From Alphaproteobacteria bacterium (GTDB lineage: Bacteria > Pseudomonadota > Alphaproteobacteria > Paracaedibacterales > CAIULA01), in NCBI GenBank assembly GCA_026400645.1, contig JAPLOP010000030.1, forward strand, positions 1 to 60,060: a DNA stretch of 60,060 bases. The letters run 5' to 3'. The translations under genes were made by a program, and so were the position numbers. Shown here piece after piece: positions 34,078-42,582 of the stretch (position 1 is the stretch's first letter; each line of letters begins with the position of its first letter). The notes under the pieces are model-generated. The model was given only the letters and a program-made list of their open reading frames with translations. It was not told the origin of the DNA and made no database searches.

Positions 34078-35682
34078 TTAGGGCAGGTTTATATAGATAC
34101 CTCTGGCATCATCCTTACCCCTGGTGGGAGATTTCTCAATCGCTTGCTTAATCAAGCGTTGATAATTGGCGGGATCAGTTTGGAATAAACTCTCCATGAG
34201 AGACCGGATTTGGTCCTGGGGAACATATTGCCTAAGATGCTGCAAATTCTGATCAGTGATGTTGTTGTTGACCGTTATTATTCCCAGGGCTTGATCTGAG
34301 AGGCTGCGACTAAGAATGGACAAACGATTATGCGGAGTCATACCCATTGTCAGGCGATTGGCTGCAGCTTCAAAAGCTGCCAACTGTCCCGATGGAACTC
34401 TAGCAAGGGCAGAAAAAACTATTGATTTACTATCTCCGTCTATCCCCGCCGTCAGGCGATTGGCTGCAGCTTCAAAATCTGCCAACTGTCCCGATGGAAC
34501 TCTACTAAAGATACCAATAGCCGATTGTTTTACACCTCCATCCATCCCCACTGTTAGGCGATTGATTGCGGATTCAAATTCTGTCAACCGCCCTGTTGGA
34601 ACTTTACTAATGTCCTTAATGGCATATGCTTTAGGCTCTTCATCCATCCCCACTGTCAGGCGATTGACTATTGCTTCAAGTTCGGGGAACCGCTCTGCTG
34701 AAACCCTGCTAAGGGCATAAATAACCAACATTTTGTTCTCTCCATTTATCCCCGCTGTCAGGCGATTGACTATTGCTTCAAGTTCGGGAAACTGCTCTGC
34801 TGGCACCTTACTAAGGAAATGAATAGCCCATGATTTTTCATATTCACCACTCCCATCTGTCAGGCGATTGGCTGCAGCTTCAAATTCTACCAACCACTCT
34901 GCTGGAACGCTGTTCAAGGCATCAGTAATCCGTTTTTTCGTCACCATCTCCACAAAAGACTTGGCATTATTTTCAGCTTCCGGAATCTGACTTTGTGGAA
35001 CTTTGCCATTACAAAGAGCGCAAATAGCCTCTGATTTATCATGACTATTCATCTCCTGTGTCAGGTGATTGACCACCTCCTCGAATTTCTCCAGACACTC
35101 TCGAGGAACGCTACCAAGCCAATCAATGGCGGATAATTGATCATCCTCGCTCATTCCCATCGTAAGGCTATTAATTGAATTTTTGATTTGCATCAATTTG
35201 GTTTGCGAAAGCTGAGAGATCTTCGCGATAACTTCTGATTTCTCATGTTCATTGATCGCCGGGGGATTGATCGCCGGGGGGTTGGCTCCTCCAAGTTTCA
35301 GGAGCTCCTGAGATGGAGCCTGACTAAGGGCATAAATAGTCCATGATTTATCATCAAGATTCATCTCCGCTGTCAGGTGATTGACTGCGGTCTCAATCAT
35401 TTCCAACCAGCTTAACGGCACTTGTCTAAGGGCATTGCCGGCCCAGCTTTCTTGACTTTTACTCATCCCCTGCGTCAATCTTGCAATAACTTCCTCCGTT
35501 GTGCTAAGGGGCGCCTGCGGCAATGAACCGTTAAGTTCTTGTTTGTCCTGAATCTCGTCCGTCGACGAATATGCACAATCAGGAAAAGTGGCGCTTAAAA
35601 GCACCAAGGATGTCGTTAATTTTAACGCCCTGGCCAAATTTTTGGATGGGGAACGTGGGTGGTTTTGTGTTTTTAAAATCAT
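34078..35682 (-). CDS. Exported 34-residue helical-repeat protein, unknown function
   Basis: About 534 residues. The start ATG at 35682 gives a basic N-terminus and a signal peptide ('LARALKLTTSLVLLSATF', then 'DCAYS'); the frame stays open 20 codons upstream. About ten tandem repeats of 34 residues fill residues 45-445. Their pattern is 'FEAAANRLTxGM', a charged turn, 'KSxAIxALSRVPSGQL'. Each unit looks like two helices, suggesting an alpha-solenoid. Neighbouring units are almost identical in DNA, so they duplicated recently. The C-terminal 90 residues do not repeat. The protein is probably periplasmic, surface-bound or secreted; its function is unknown. Confidence 0.8.
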   Translation of the reverse strand: MILKTQNHPRSPSKNLARALKLTTSLVLLSATFPDCAYSSTDEIQDKQELNGSLPQAPLSTTEEVIARLTQGMSKSQESWAGNALRQVPLSWLEMIETAVNHLTAEMNLDDKSWTIYALSQAPSQELLKLGGANPPAINPPAINEHEKSEVIAKISQLSQTKLMQIKNSINSLTMGMSEDDQLSAIDWLGSVPRECLEKFEEVVNHLTQEMNSHDKSEAICALCNGKVPQSQIPEAENNAKSFVEMVTKKRITDALNSVPAEWLVEFEAAANRLTDGSGEYEKSWAIHFLSKVPAEQFPELEAIVNRLTAGINGENKMLVIYALSRVSAERFPELEAIVNRLTVGMDEEPKAYAIKDISKVPTGRLTEFESAINRLTVGMDGGVKQSAIGIFSRVPSGQLADFEAAANRLTAGIDGDSKSIVFSALARVPSGQLAAFEAAANRLTMGMTPHNRLSILSRSLSDQALGIITVNNNITDQNLQHLRQYVPQDQIRSLMESLFQTDPANYQRLIKQAIEKSPTRGKDDARGIYINLP

Positions 35683-35770
35683 GTCATTGAACCTTTTAAT
35701 GAATGGATATAATGTGGCTTGGTCTGATGTAAGAATCTTCAAAGAATTTTGTCTTTTCCCAGGGTAATAC

Positions 35771-35907
35771 TATACCCATTCTCGATCATCTCCCCACACG
35801 TCGTCCCACGACTTGACCACGGGATTCCACATGGGGAAACCTATAGGTTTCCTGGTCAAGCCACAGGGTAACGGGAGGGTTGTTCCGCAGAAAATCATTG
35901 AGAATGC
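35771..35907. mobile_element. Foldback element containing the family D palindrome
   Basis: The left end TATACCCATTCTCGATCATC pairs imperfectly with the right end (AGAAAATCATTGAGAATGC, about 35889-35907). Between them lies a diverged family D palindrome (CGACTTGACCACGGG ... CTGGTCAAGCCACAGGG). At about 137 bases with no coding capacity it looks like a MITE. It occupies most of the 230-base gap between the repeat protein and trxB. Confidence 0.6.
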
Positions 35908-35973
35908 AAAGATTACATTAATATCAGAACCCGTTCAATAATTTTTATTTAATCATAAAAACAAAACCCAGGC

Positions 35974-36912
35974 CTAATGATTGAGGAATTTCTCAGCCTC
36001 TATTGCGGCCATACACCCCTGTCCTGCTGCGGTGACGGCTTGGCGATAGACGTTGTCCTGGACATCACCGGCAGCAAAGACTCCGGGTACAGATGTTTGG
36101 GTTCCGCCAGCCTTGACGATGATGTACCCCTCGGCATCCAATGCAAGCTGCCCTTTAAAAACCGTACTCATGGGGGTGTGGCCAATCGCCACAAAAACAC
36201 CATCAATATCAATCACACTGGTTTCATTTGTTTTGTGGTTCAATAACCTCAACCCCGTGACCGTTTTTGGTTGGGGAAGGCCAGTAATCTCTGCCACGCT
36301 TGAATTCCAAATGATTGAGATTTTTGGGTTTTTGAAAAGACGTTCCTGTGCGATTTTCTCTGCCCTCAACTGATCCCGACGATGAATTAACGTAACGTGA
36401 TTGGCATGATTGGTTAAGTATAACGCTTCCTCGACCGCCGAATTACCACCGCCAATAACAGCGACATTTTTGCCCTTGAAAAAGAATCCATCACAGGTCG
36501 CGCAGGCAGAAACGCCGTACCCACGATAGTCTTCCTCGCTTGGCAAACCAAGCCACCGGGCCTGGGCACCGGTCGCAATAATGACGGATTCGGCGATGAA
36601 TTGCGTCCCGTTATCTGTTTGGCATCGAAACGGACGCTGACTGAAATCAACAGATGTCACAACATCATTCACCATTTCCGTCCCCACATGAATGGCCTGC
36701 TGGCGCATTTGTTCCATCAACCAGGGGCCATCAACCGCCTGAGCAAAACCAGGATAATTTTCAACGTCTGTTGTGATCATCAGCTGCCCACCAGGTTGCA
36801 ATCCTAAAACCTGAATGGGATTCAAATTCGCCCGCGCTGTGTAGATTGCGGCTGTATAGCCAGCTGGGCCACCACCAATGATTAAAACCTTTGTGTGAAT
36901 TTCGTTCGTCAT
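35974..36912 (-). CDS. trxB: Thioredoxin reductase
   Basis: TrxB uses NADPH to reduce thioredoxin. The 312-residue flavoprotein has the FAD fold 'IIGGGPAGYTAA' at 11-22, the redox pair C137-A-T-C140, the NADPH fold 'VAVIGGGNSAVEEA' and the C-terminal 'GVFAAGDVQD'. The ATG at 36912 overlaps the ctaA stop by 4 bases. The frame is open 86 codons further upstream but only inside ctaA. It is the last gene of the long waaA-atp-ctaA-trxB chain. Confidence 0.96.
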   Translation of the reverse strand: MTNEIHTKVLIIGGGPAGYTAAIYTARANLNPIQVLGLQPGGQLMITTDVENYPGFAQAVDGPWLMEQMRQQAIHVGTEMVNDVVTSVDFSQRPFRCQTDNGTQFIAESVIIATGAQARWLGLPSEEDYRGYGVSACATCDGFFFKGKNVAVIGGGNSAVEEALYLTNHANHVTLIHRRDQLRAEKIAQERLFKNPKISIIWNSSVAEITGLPQPKTVTGLRLLNHKTNETSVIDIDGVFVAIGHTPMSTVFKGQLALDAEGYIIVKAGGTQTSVPGVFAAGDVQDNVYRQAVTAAGQGCMAAIEAEKFLNH

Positions 36913-37937
36913 TTTATAAATTCTTTCCTTTGTGTATATAAGCATAATAATCCAAGGGCAAGGATCACCATTGCCCAGCCTTGATGAATGGTTCCAAGGG
37001 TCGCTGGAACATGGTACAAAAGCGTCAGAATCCCAAGGCCAAGCTGAATGGTCGTTGCTGCCGCCCACCACAGACAGCATCTTTTGATTTGTTTTTCCAG
37101 GGGGGTGGATTTGATAACAACCAACCAAACGAACAGAAACGATAAAGTTCCCAGCACACGATGAATCCACTGAACCATGGCAGCGTTTTCAAAAAAATTC
37201 ACCCAAAGGGGGTGCAGAAAATTCCATTCCCCGGGTAGCCAATCCCCCTCCATCAACGGAAAGGTATTGTAAATAAGGCCGGCCTTTAGCCCCGCCACAA
37301 ACCCACCGTAAAGCATGGTGATAAGCTGGAGGATAAGGGTGAATCCGATATAAAGTCGGGCATTCAATTGTTTTGCTTTGGGCACCGAAAGGCAATCAAA
37401 AAGCGTCCACAATAAAACTCCCGCGATCAAAAAGGCGATGCCCAGGTGGGCCGTCAAGCGATAATGACTAACCGCAGGGTCTTTTACCAATCCACTTTTG
37501 ACCATGTACCACCCCATCGCGCCCTGTGCCAGACCCAATCCCAGGATCCAAAAGGATCGCCGCTTCAACACAGGGGTCAGCCATCCGCGACGCCAAAAAA
37601 TTACCAGGGGGATGATAAAGAAAATCCCCATCAATCGCCCCAGCAACCGATGAAAATATTCCATAAAAAAAATAAACTTAAATTCGGACAGGCTCATATT
37701 ATAATGAACCAGTTTGTATTCGGGGTAATTTTGATAATCGGCAAAGGCCTTGCCCCAGGCCCCATCAGTCAATGGCGGAATGATCCCTGTAATAGGGCGC
37801 CATTCAACAATCGACAGCCCCGCATGAGTCAACCGCGTTGCCCCGCCCAGCATCACCATGCACCAGACCAGGAACAAGGTTCCCAAAAGCCACCAGAGAA
37901 TATGTCCATTGGGTAAGGGTTTGTCGATCGGCGCCAT
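36909..37937 (-). CDS. ctaA: Heme A synthase (CtaA/Cox15)
   Basis: CtaA converts heme O to heme A for aa3-type cytochrome oxidase. About 342 residues with eight membrane segments; 'MLGGATRLTHAGLSIVEWRP' (first conserved block) and His-containing segments ('EYFHRLLGR', 'HLGIAF', 'WIHRVLG', 'IHQGWAM') give the heme ligands. The long single-chain type is that of alphaproteobacteria and mitochondria. The start at 37937 is 1 base after the bolA stop. Confidence 0.93.
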   Translation of the reverse strand: MAPIDKPLPNGHILWWLLGTLFLVWCMVMLGGATRLTHAGLSIVEWRPITGIIPPLTDGAWGKAFADYQNYPEYKLVHYNMSLSEFKFIFFMEYFHRLLGRLMGIFFIIPLVIFWRRGWLTPVLKRRSFWILGLGLAQGAMGWYMVKSGLVKDPAVSHYRLTAHLGIAFLIAGVLLWTLFDCLSVPKAKQLNARLYIGFTLILQLITMLYGGFVAGLKAGLIYNTFPLMEGDWLPGEWNFLHPLWVNFFENAAMVQWIHRVLGTLSFLFVWLVVIKSTPLEKQIKRCCLWWAAATTIQLGLGILTLLYHVPATLGTIHQGWAMVILALGLLCLYTQRKEFIK

Positions 37938-37938
37938 C

Positions 37939-38211
37939 TTATGTGTCGGAAAGCGACAAGGAAAGCGCATGTATTTTCGTTTTCAGCAAGTCATCCAATA
38001 GTGAATAAACGAGTCGTTGCCGATCAAGACGGGATAACGACCGAAAATCTGCCGACACAATCCGAACATGAAAATGCGTTTCCGGGGGTTGATCCGCGCC
38101 CAAATGACCAGCATGCTTGTGTGATTCATCAATAACATCAAGGGCGATAAGGGATAACCCTGCCTGCAAGCGGGATTCGATTTGTTCGCGAATGCTTGTT
38201 TCGTTAGACAT
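37939..38211 (-). CDS. BolA-family protein
   Basis: A 90-residue protein starting 'MSNETSIREQIESRL' with 'VIDESHKHAGH' and 'THFHVRIVSADFRSLSRLDRQR', the BolA signature with the His thought to bind a [2Fe-2S] cluster with a monothiol glutaredoxin. BolA proteins act in iron-sulfur trafficking and stress responses. The start overlaps the atpF stop by 8 bases. The C-terminal 'KTKIHALSLSLSDT' fits the IbaG/BolA end. Confidence 0.88.
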   Translation of the reverse strand: MSNETSIREQIESRLQAGLSLIALDVIDESHKHAGHLGADQPPETHFHVRIVSADFRSLSRLDRQRLVYSLLDDLLKTKIHALSLSLSDT

Positions 38212-38695
38212 TGGTCGTGACTGATTGTTCAAGTAAAAGCATTCCTTGGGCATGCATTCGTTGATGCATTTCTGCATTCCCATGCGTGCGTATCCATTCT
38301 ATCAGGGCATTTCCAACCCGTTGTGATATAAGATCGCGAATTTGGGCGTCGAACTGTACCTTGATTTTTCTGATCTGTTGATCGGCTTCTTTGTGTTTTT
38401 GCGCGATCAACTGTGCGATTTCTTCGCGTCCTGTTGCGGAAAGCGTGTCGGCTTGGGTCTTGGCTTTCATCAACAAAGAATCGATTTTCGCATCCAATGC
38501 GGCCAATTCTTTCTTTTGACCCTTCAGCCGTTGAGTTGCTTTTTCTTTTTCCTGGGCTGCCTTTGTTAATTCATCTTCAATTTTCTTTATTTGCCCATCC
38601 AAAATACCAATGAACGGCTGTTTTCCATAAATATAAAACAGGATCAAAAACCCCCCGAAACTTATGAAAACATAAACATTGGGATCCTGCCACAT
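38204..38695 (-). CDS. atpF: ATP synthase F0 subunit b
   Basis: The 163-residue protein has one N-terminal membrane segment ('VFISFGGFLILFYIYG') and then a long charged helix with Lys/Glu/Gln (30-130), the peripheral stalk. It follows the b' subunit by 3 bases. Two different b-type genes in tandem are typical of alphaproteobacteria. Like most bacteria of this group, the F0 operon is apart from the F1 genes, which are not in the window. Confidence 0.9.
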   Translation of the reverse strand: MWQDPNVYVFISFGGFLILFYIYGKQPFIGILDGQIKKIEDELTKAAQEKEKATQRLKGQKKELAALDAKIDSLLMKAKTQADTLSATGREEIAQLIAQKHKEADQQIRKIKVQFDAQIRDLISQRVGNALIEWIRTHGNAEMHQRMHAQGMLLLEQSVTTNV

Positions 38696-38698
38696 ATA

Positions 38699-39196
38699 CT
38701 AGTCCTTTTTAACCGGGCTTTTCTTGGGGGCACTTTTGGGCGCGGGAGTCTTTTTTACCTTTGGGGCACCCAGGATCTTTGGGATCAGGTCTTTAAGCGA
38801 CTCCTCCACAATCTGTCTGACAGTTGCCTGTATCGATTCTTTTTGACGTTCCAACGATTCTTCCATTTGGGAAACAGTTTGATGCATTTCTTCTGTTGCA
38901 AATTGTAATTGCTTTTTTCTTTTTTCCTCTAATTCCACAAGGACAGCATTCACGATCTGTGATGCTTTTTCTTCGGCTTCCCCTATGCGGGCCTCCCTTT
39001 GGGCATCAAGAATTTCAAATTTCCTGAGTGATTCTTGAACAGAATCCAAATCTTGACGGAGTTTTTGTGCTCGCGCCTCGAAAATAACCCCAATACGCGG
39101 AATAAAAACAAATACAAAGGCAGTCACAAGGACCCCAAAACATAAAAGCAACCAAAACACTTGCGATGCAAATGTCGTCGGATCAAATTGTGGCAT
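38699..39196 (-). CDS. atpG: ATP synthase F0 subunit b'
   Basis: The 165-residue protein starts 'MPQFDPTTFASQVFWLLLCF', the recognisable b' N-terminus, with a membrane segment to about residue 32 and a coiled-coil stalk after it. The tail is Lys/Pro/Ala-rich ('PKVKKTPAPKSAPKK'), an unusual basic extension. It forms a heterodimeric stator with subunit b. It lies 29 bases after atpE. Confidence 0.9.
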   Translation of the reverse strand: MPQFDPTTFASQVFWLLLCFGVLVTAFVFVFIPRIGVIFEARAQKLRQDLDSVQESLRKFEILDAQREARIGEAEEKASQIVNAVLVELEEKRKKQLQFATEEMHQTVSQMEESLERQKESIQATVRQIVEESLKDLIPKILGAPKVKKTPAPKSAPKKSPVKKD

Positions 39197-39225
39197 AATT
39201 CTTACTCTATTCTTTTGTTACTTGA

Positions 39226-39453
39226 TTATTTTGAAAACAAAATTAACATGGCCACGATAAAGGCCAAAAGGGCAATTGATTCCGTTAAAGCAAAACCCAA
39301 CAATCCCACGGGCAACAGGTCGCTTTTAGCCGATGGATTACGCGCGATGGATGAAATTAACGTTGAAAATATATTCCCCAGGGCCAAGCCCACGCCTAAC
39401 AAAGCAAACGTTGCCAGGCCCGCACCAATCATTTTTGCAGCTCCGATATCCAT
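39226..39453 (-). CDS. atpE: ATP synthase F0 subunit c
   Basis: A 75-residue hairpin of two membrane helices. The first contains the Gly-rich 'GAGLATFALLGVGLALG', the polar loop is 'ARNPSAKSDL', and the second has the proton-carrying Glu58 in 'FALTESIAL'. The motif looks proton- rather than sodium-specific. Rings of this protein turn in the membrane with subunit a. Confidence 0.96.
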   Translation of the reverse strand: MDIGAAKMIGAGLATFALLGVGLALGNIFSTLISSIARNPSAKSDLLPVGLLGFALTESIALLAFIVAMLILFSK

Positions 39454-39478
39454 AAAACACTCCTTCTTTTTTTAACAG

Positions 39479-40243
39479 TTAATGTAAATTTAATGCATCG
39501 TTTAAATAAATGCACGCTAATATCGTAAAAACGTACGCTTGCAGAACAGCGATCAACAATTCAAACGCTGTCACTGCTGTGTTAACAACAATGGGCAAAA
39601 TGGCTACCGGTAAAAACAAACCACTGGCCAGCAAAATGGCGAACCCGGCAAATATCTTTAACATGACGTGCCCTGCCACCATGTTAGCAAACAATCGAAC
39701 GGATAGGCTAACGGGTCTTGATAAATAAGAAATAATTTCAACCGGAACAAGCAATGGGGCCACATAAAGGGGGATCCCATCCGGCAGAAAGATTTTAAAA
39801 AAGCCCCATCCATGCTTTACAATGCCCGCGATTGTTGCCCCAACAAACACAATCATGGCCAACGTAAATGTAACAATAATGTGACTGGTGAACGTAAAGG
39901 AATAAGGCAAAAGACCAATCAAATTCCCACCCAGAACAAAAAGAAACAAGGAAAAGATATAGGGGAAATAGGCTCGCCCCTCCTTGCCGACATGCGATTT
40001 AACCATGGATCCAACGAAACAAAAAAGCATCTCCAGACCGATTTGGGTCCGACCAGATGCGGTCCTTGCAGGAACAAGGGTATTTGTCGCAATGGCCGAT
40101 TGTGTGGCAAAATGCGCGACAAGGCAAATAACGCACGTTGTCAAAACCATAAACAAGGATGCATTTGTGAACGACAAATCAATCCCCCCGATTTCAAAGG
40201 GGATCAGCTTGTGAATTTCAAATTGATGAAGCGGATCAATCAC
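39479..40243 (-). CDS. atpB: ATP synthase F0 subunit a
   Basis: Subunit a holds the two proton half-channels. The 254-residue protein has several membrane helices and the essential Arg in 'LSVRLFANMVAGHVML'. The start is a GTG giving 'IDPLHQFEIHKLIPFEI', the alphaproteobacterial N-terminus, with AGGA 8 bases upstream. It overlaps the end of atpI by 8 bases. An ATG 12 codons earlier lies inside atpI and is unlikely. Confidence 0.95.
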   Translation of the reverse strand: MIDPLHQFEIHKLIPFEIGGIDLSFTNASLFMVLTTCVICLVAHFATQSAIATNTLVPARTASGRTQIGLEMLFCFVGSMVKSHVGKEGRAYFPYIFSLFLFVLGGNLIGLLPYSFTFTSHIIVTFTLAMIVFVGATIAGIVKHGWGFFKIFLPDGIPLYVAPLLVPVEIISYLSRPVSLSVRLFANMVAGHVMLKIFAGFAILLASGLFLPVAILPIVVNTAVTAFELLIAVLQAYVFTILACIYLNDALNLH

Positions 40244-40505
40244 CCATAGGTTCCTTTTTACAGACAAGCCGGTAAACATTCAGGCACCCTGCTAGTGTAC
40301 CAAAAATAATAAAGATAACCAACCCCCATGGATGGGTCCCGGCATAGTCATCAGACAAGCGCCCCAACAGCGTCCCAACCATTATTCCCGATACCAAGTC
40401 AGTCCCAACGCGCATCGCACGTGAAATGTCTTTAGATCCCATCGGCGTATCCGCCAACTGTTCTGACAATATCCCCCAATCCCTTAGCTTGCGCAAGGAC
40501 AGCAT
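40236..40505 (-). CDS. atpI: AtpI-family protein (ATP synthase assembly / ion channel-like)
   Basis: Two membrane segments with 'RVGTDLVSGIMVGTLLGRLSDD' (first, quoted part RVGTDLVSGIMVG) and 'HPWGLVIFIIFGTLAGCLNVYR' (quoted part TLAGCLNVYR) match the short AtpI family that heads F0 operons. The start is uncertain: the ATG at 40505 gives 89 residues, a usual length, but overlaps waaA by 74 bases; the ATG at 40442 gives 68 residues and an 11-base overlap. Neither has a clear ribosome site. Confidence 0.65.
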   Translation of the reverse strand: MLSLRKLRDWGILSEQLADTPMGSKDISRAMRVGTDLVSGIMVGTLLGRLSDDYAGTHPWGLVIFIIFGTLAGCLNVYRLVCKKEPMGD

Positions 40506-41676
40506 TTTGGGCTGAATCCCCCAGCAAATGAACCTTTTCTGGATTCTGCAGCAGATCCGTGACAATCGGCACAATGGCGTCTTGGTCAGTTACCGCGATA
40601 CAGGATTCGCCCAGAACACAGCAAACATCCTTGAAATTATGCATATGTGGCCCCCAAATAACCGCACACCCTAACAGGGCGGGCTCAATCGGATTATGAC
40701 CCCCAACAGGTACAAAACTTCCCCCCATCAGGACAATTTTTGCCAGGGAAAAGAAAAGACCGAGCTCGCCAATGCTATCAACAATCAAAATCTCACAAGG
40801 GAGCCCAATAGAATTCTCGCTTTTGCACATAGCGCCATATCCATTGTTCAAGCAAAGCTTTTTGACCCCCTCCGCCCGTGCAGGATGTCGCGGGATGATA
40901 ATTGTCAAAAGATTTGGAAATTCCTGTTTCAGCCGAGCATGAGCCAACAGGACCATGGCATCCTCGCCCTCATGAGTACTAGCCGCAACCCATAAGGGGC
41001 GCCCCCCTAATTTCGCAACCCATTCTTGGTGTTCTTTTTCCACCACCGGCAATTGTTGGGTCGAAAATTTTAGATTCGGTATCGTTTGGACATTTTTTGC
41101 CCCCAAAACAATCAACCGTTCGGCAACCGACGGGGATTGTGCTAGACAAACAGAAAACCGGGAAAGCATAAAGCGCACCGCAAATTTAACTTTTTTCCAT
41201 CGCCGATAGCTTCGATCAGAAAGGCGTGCATTCAGCAAAACCAAGGGGATTTGACGATGATGGACCTGTTGAATGATGTTCGGCCACAGTTCGGATTCCA
41301 CCAAAACGCACAAACAGGGCGTCCAATGATTCAAGAAACACGTAACCCATGCCCCCACATCAAAGGGAGCATATTGATGGATACAGGCGCCCGCCAACCG
41401 TTGCTGGGCGATCATCCGCCCGGTCACCGTTGTTGTGGTTAATAAAATGGAGTGATCCGGAAATTCCTGGGTATAGCGTTCGACAAAGGGAACGATTGAC
41501 ATGACCTCCCCCACGCTTGCGGCATGGATCCAAACGACTTTTCCGGGCGGTCGCTGAAACGATGATTGGCCATAGCGTTCCGAAAGGCGATCTGCTTCTT
41601 CTAGGCCCTTGGAAAGCCGCCTTTGTATCAAAAGCTTGATTAAAGGAGAGATTAGGTTTGAGAAATGGTGGAGCAT
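40432..41676 (-). CDS. waaA: 3-deoxy-D-manno-octulosonic acid (Kdo) transferase
   Basis: WaaA adds Kdo to lipid IVA at the inner membrane. About 414 residues. An N-terminal anchor region is followed by 'GKVVWIHAASVGEV' and 'LLTTTTVTGRM', then 'VLVESELWPN', 'LLNARLSDRSYRRW' and C-terminal 'MGGSFVPVGGHNPIEPA', all hallmarks of the GT30 family. With lpxK it shows lipid A-Kdo is made. The start at 41676 is 1 base after the Trm112-like stop; a start at 41718 would overlap that gene. Confidence 0.95.
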   Translation of the reverse strand: MLHHFSNLISPLIKLLIQRRLSKGLEEADRLSERYGQSSFQRPPGKVVWIHAASVGEVMSIVPFVERYTQEFPDHSILLTTTTVTGRMIAQQRLAGACIHQYAPFDVGAWVTCFLNHWTPCLCVLVESELWPNIIQQVHHRQIPLVLLNARLSDRSYRRWKKVKFAVRFMLSRFSVCLAQSPSVAERLIVLGAKNVQTIPNLKFSTQQLPVVEKEHQEWVAKLGGRPLWVAASTHEGEDAMVLLAHARLKQEFPNLLTIIIPRHPARAEGVKKLCLNNGYGAMCKSENSIGLPCEILIVDSIGELGLFFSLAKIVLMGGSFVPVGGHNPIEPALLGCAVIWGPHMHNFKDVCCVLGESCIAVTDQDAIVPIVTDLLQNPEKVHLLGDSAQNAVLAQAKGLGDIVRTVGGYADGI

Positions 41677-41677
41677 A

Positions 41678-41866
41678 TCACCTCTGTTCACTATCCTCAA
41701 GGGGGCGCGCCTCGTCAATCAACATAATGGGGATACCATTACGAATGGGAAAGGCCAGCCCCGCCACATCACTGATAAGCTCCTGGGCCTCTTCATCATA
41801 AATTAGCCGGGTTTTCGTGATGGGGCAAACAAGAATCTCAAGAAGACGGGGGTCAATTGCTGTCAT
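41678..41866 (-). CDS. Trm112/YcaR-family small protein
   Basis: A 62-residue protein '[21 protein letters not shown]' with the family end '[14 protein letters not shown]'. Most relatives have a four-Cys zinc ribbon, but only one Cys remains here. The group is adjacent to lipid A genes (lpxK, kdsB, waaA) in many proteobacteria; its role is not known. An ATG 12 codons upstream is in frame but adds unrelated residues. Confidence 0.85.
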   Translation of the reverse strand: MTAIDPRLLEILVCPITKTRLIYDEEAQELISDVAGLAFPIRNGIPIMLIDEARPLEDSEQR

Positions 41867-41892
41867 GTGACTTCCTTTTATACGATTCTTGA

Positions 41893-42567
41893 TTAATGAC
41901 AAGTCGGTGATTGATGGGGATTTTCAAGGGCCGCTATCTCAATCATCGTCGTAATCATTCTGGATTGTTCTGTTAACGTGGGCGTTTCCAACAAGGCTTG
42001 TTTTTCCCTGGCCTCGAATGGGCAAACCATGGCAAGGGCCGTGATCAGTTTCTCATTGGATGTCTTGTCAATCTCTAGCCAGTTGGGGGTTATATCCAAA
42101 ATCTTAAAATACCGCCCCAGGGCCTTTAACAACCGTGGACGATCAAAGGAAAAATCAGCTTCCTCTACCATGTCCAAATTATACCGATCATAATTTACAA
42201 CAGCGCGTCTATATCCATGCTCAGCATCCAATTCCTGGATGATTTCAAAACGACACAGCCCCTTTAATGTAACCATCAAATGATTATCATCAATTTCCGT
42301 TATATCGATTATTTTTCCAGCGCATCCCGACTTAAAAAGCGGAAGGGTCCCATCGTAAGAACCATCATGAGCAGAATCATCTTTTAGGATCGGCTGGACA
42401 ATACCAATGATGTTATTTTCTTTGACAGTTTCTGCCACCATAGACAGGTAATCAAATTCAAATATGGGAATCGGCAATTGCGCCCGGGGCAACAATACTG
42501 CCCCATGCAAAGGCAACAAAGGCAAGACTCTGGGAAGTTTTTTATAATGGGTGCTTTGTTTTTTCAT
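41893..42567 (-). CDS. LON substrate-binding-domain protein (no protease)
   Basis: A 224-residue protein made only of the Lon N-terminal domain: '[23 protein letters not shown]' region (quoted part [18 protein letters not shown]), 'GIVQPI', '[14 protein letters not shown]' and a helical C-terminal part. Neither the ATPase nor the protease domain is present, as normal for this COG2802-type family. The function is unknown. It overlaps nothing and precedes the Trm112-like gene by 26 bases, as in many alphaproteobacteria. Confidence 0.88.
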   Translation of the reverse strand: MKKQSTHYKKLPRVLPLLPLHGAVLLPRAQLPIPIFEFDYLSMVAETVKENNIIGIVQPILKDDSAHDGSYDGTLPLFKSGCAGKIIDITEIDDNHLMVTLKGLCRFEIIQELDAEHGYRRAVVNYDRYNLDMVEEADFSFDRPRLLKALGRYFKILDITPNWLEIDKTSNEKLITALAMVCPFEAREKQALLETPTLTEQSRMITTMIEIAALENPHQSPTCH

Positions 42568-42582
42568 GTGACTATTTTGATA

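Noticed and set aside
34316-34720. 134-residue open frame on the plus strand opposite the 34-residue-repeat gene
   Set aside because: It is the mirror of the tandem repeats; the minus frame runs longer and carries a signal peptide.
37446-37916. 156-residue open frame on the plus strand opposite ctaA
   Set aside because: ctaA is certain by its motifs; the antisense product is a low-complexity shadow.
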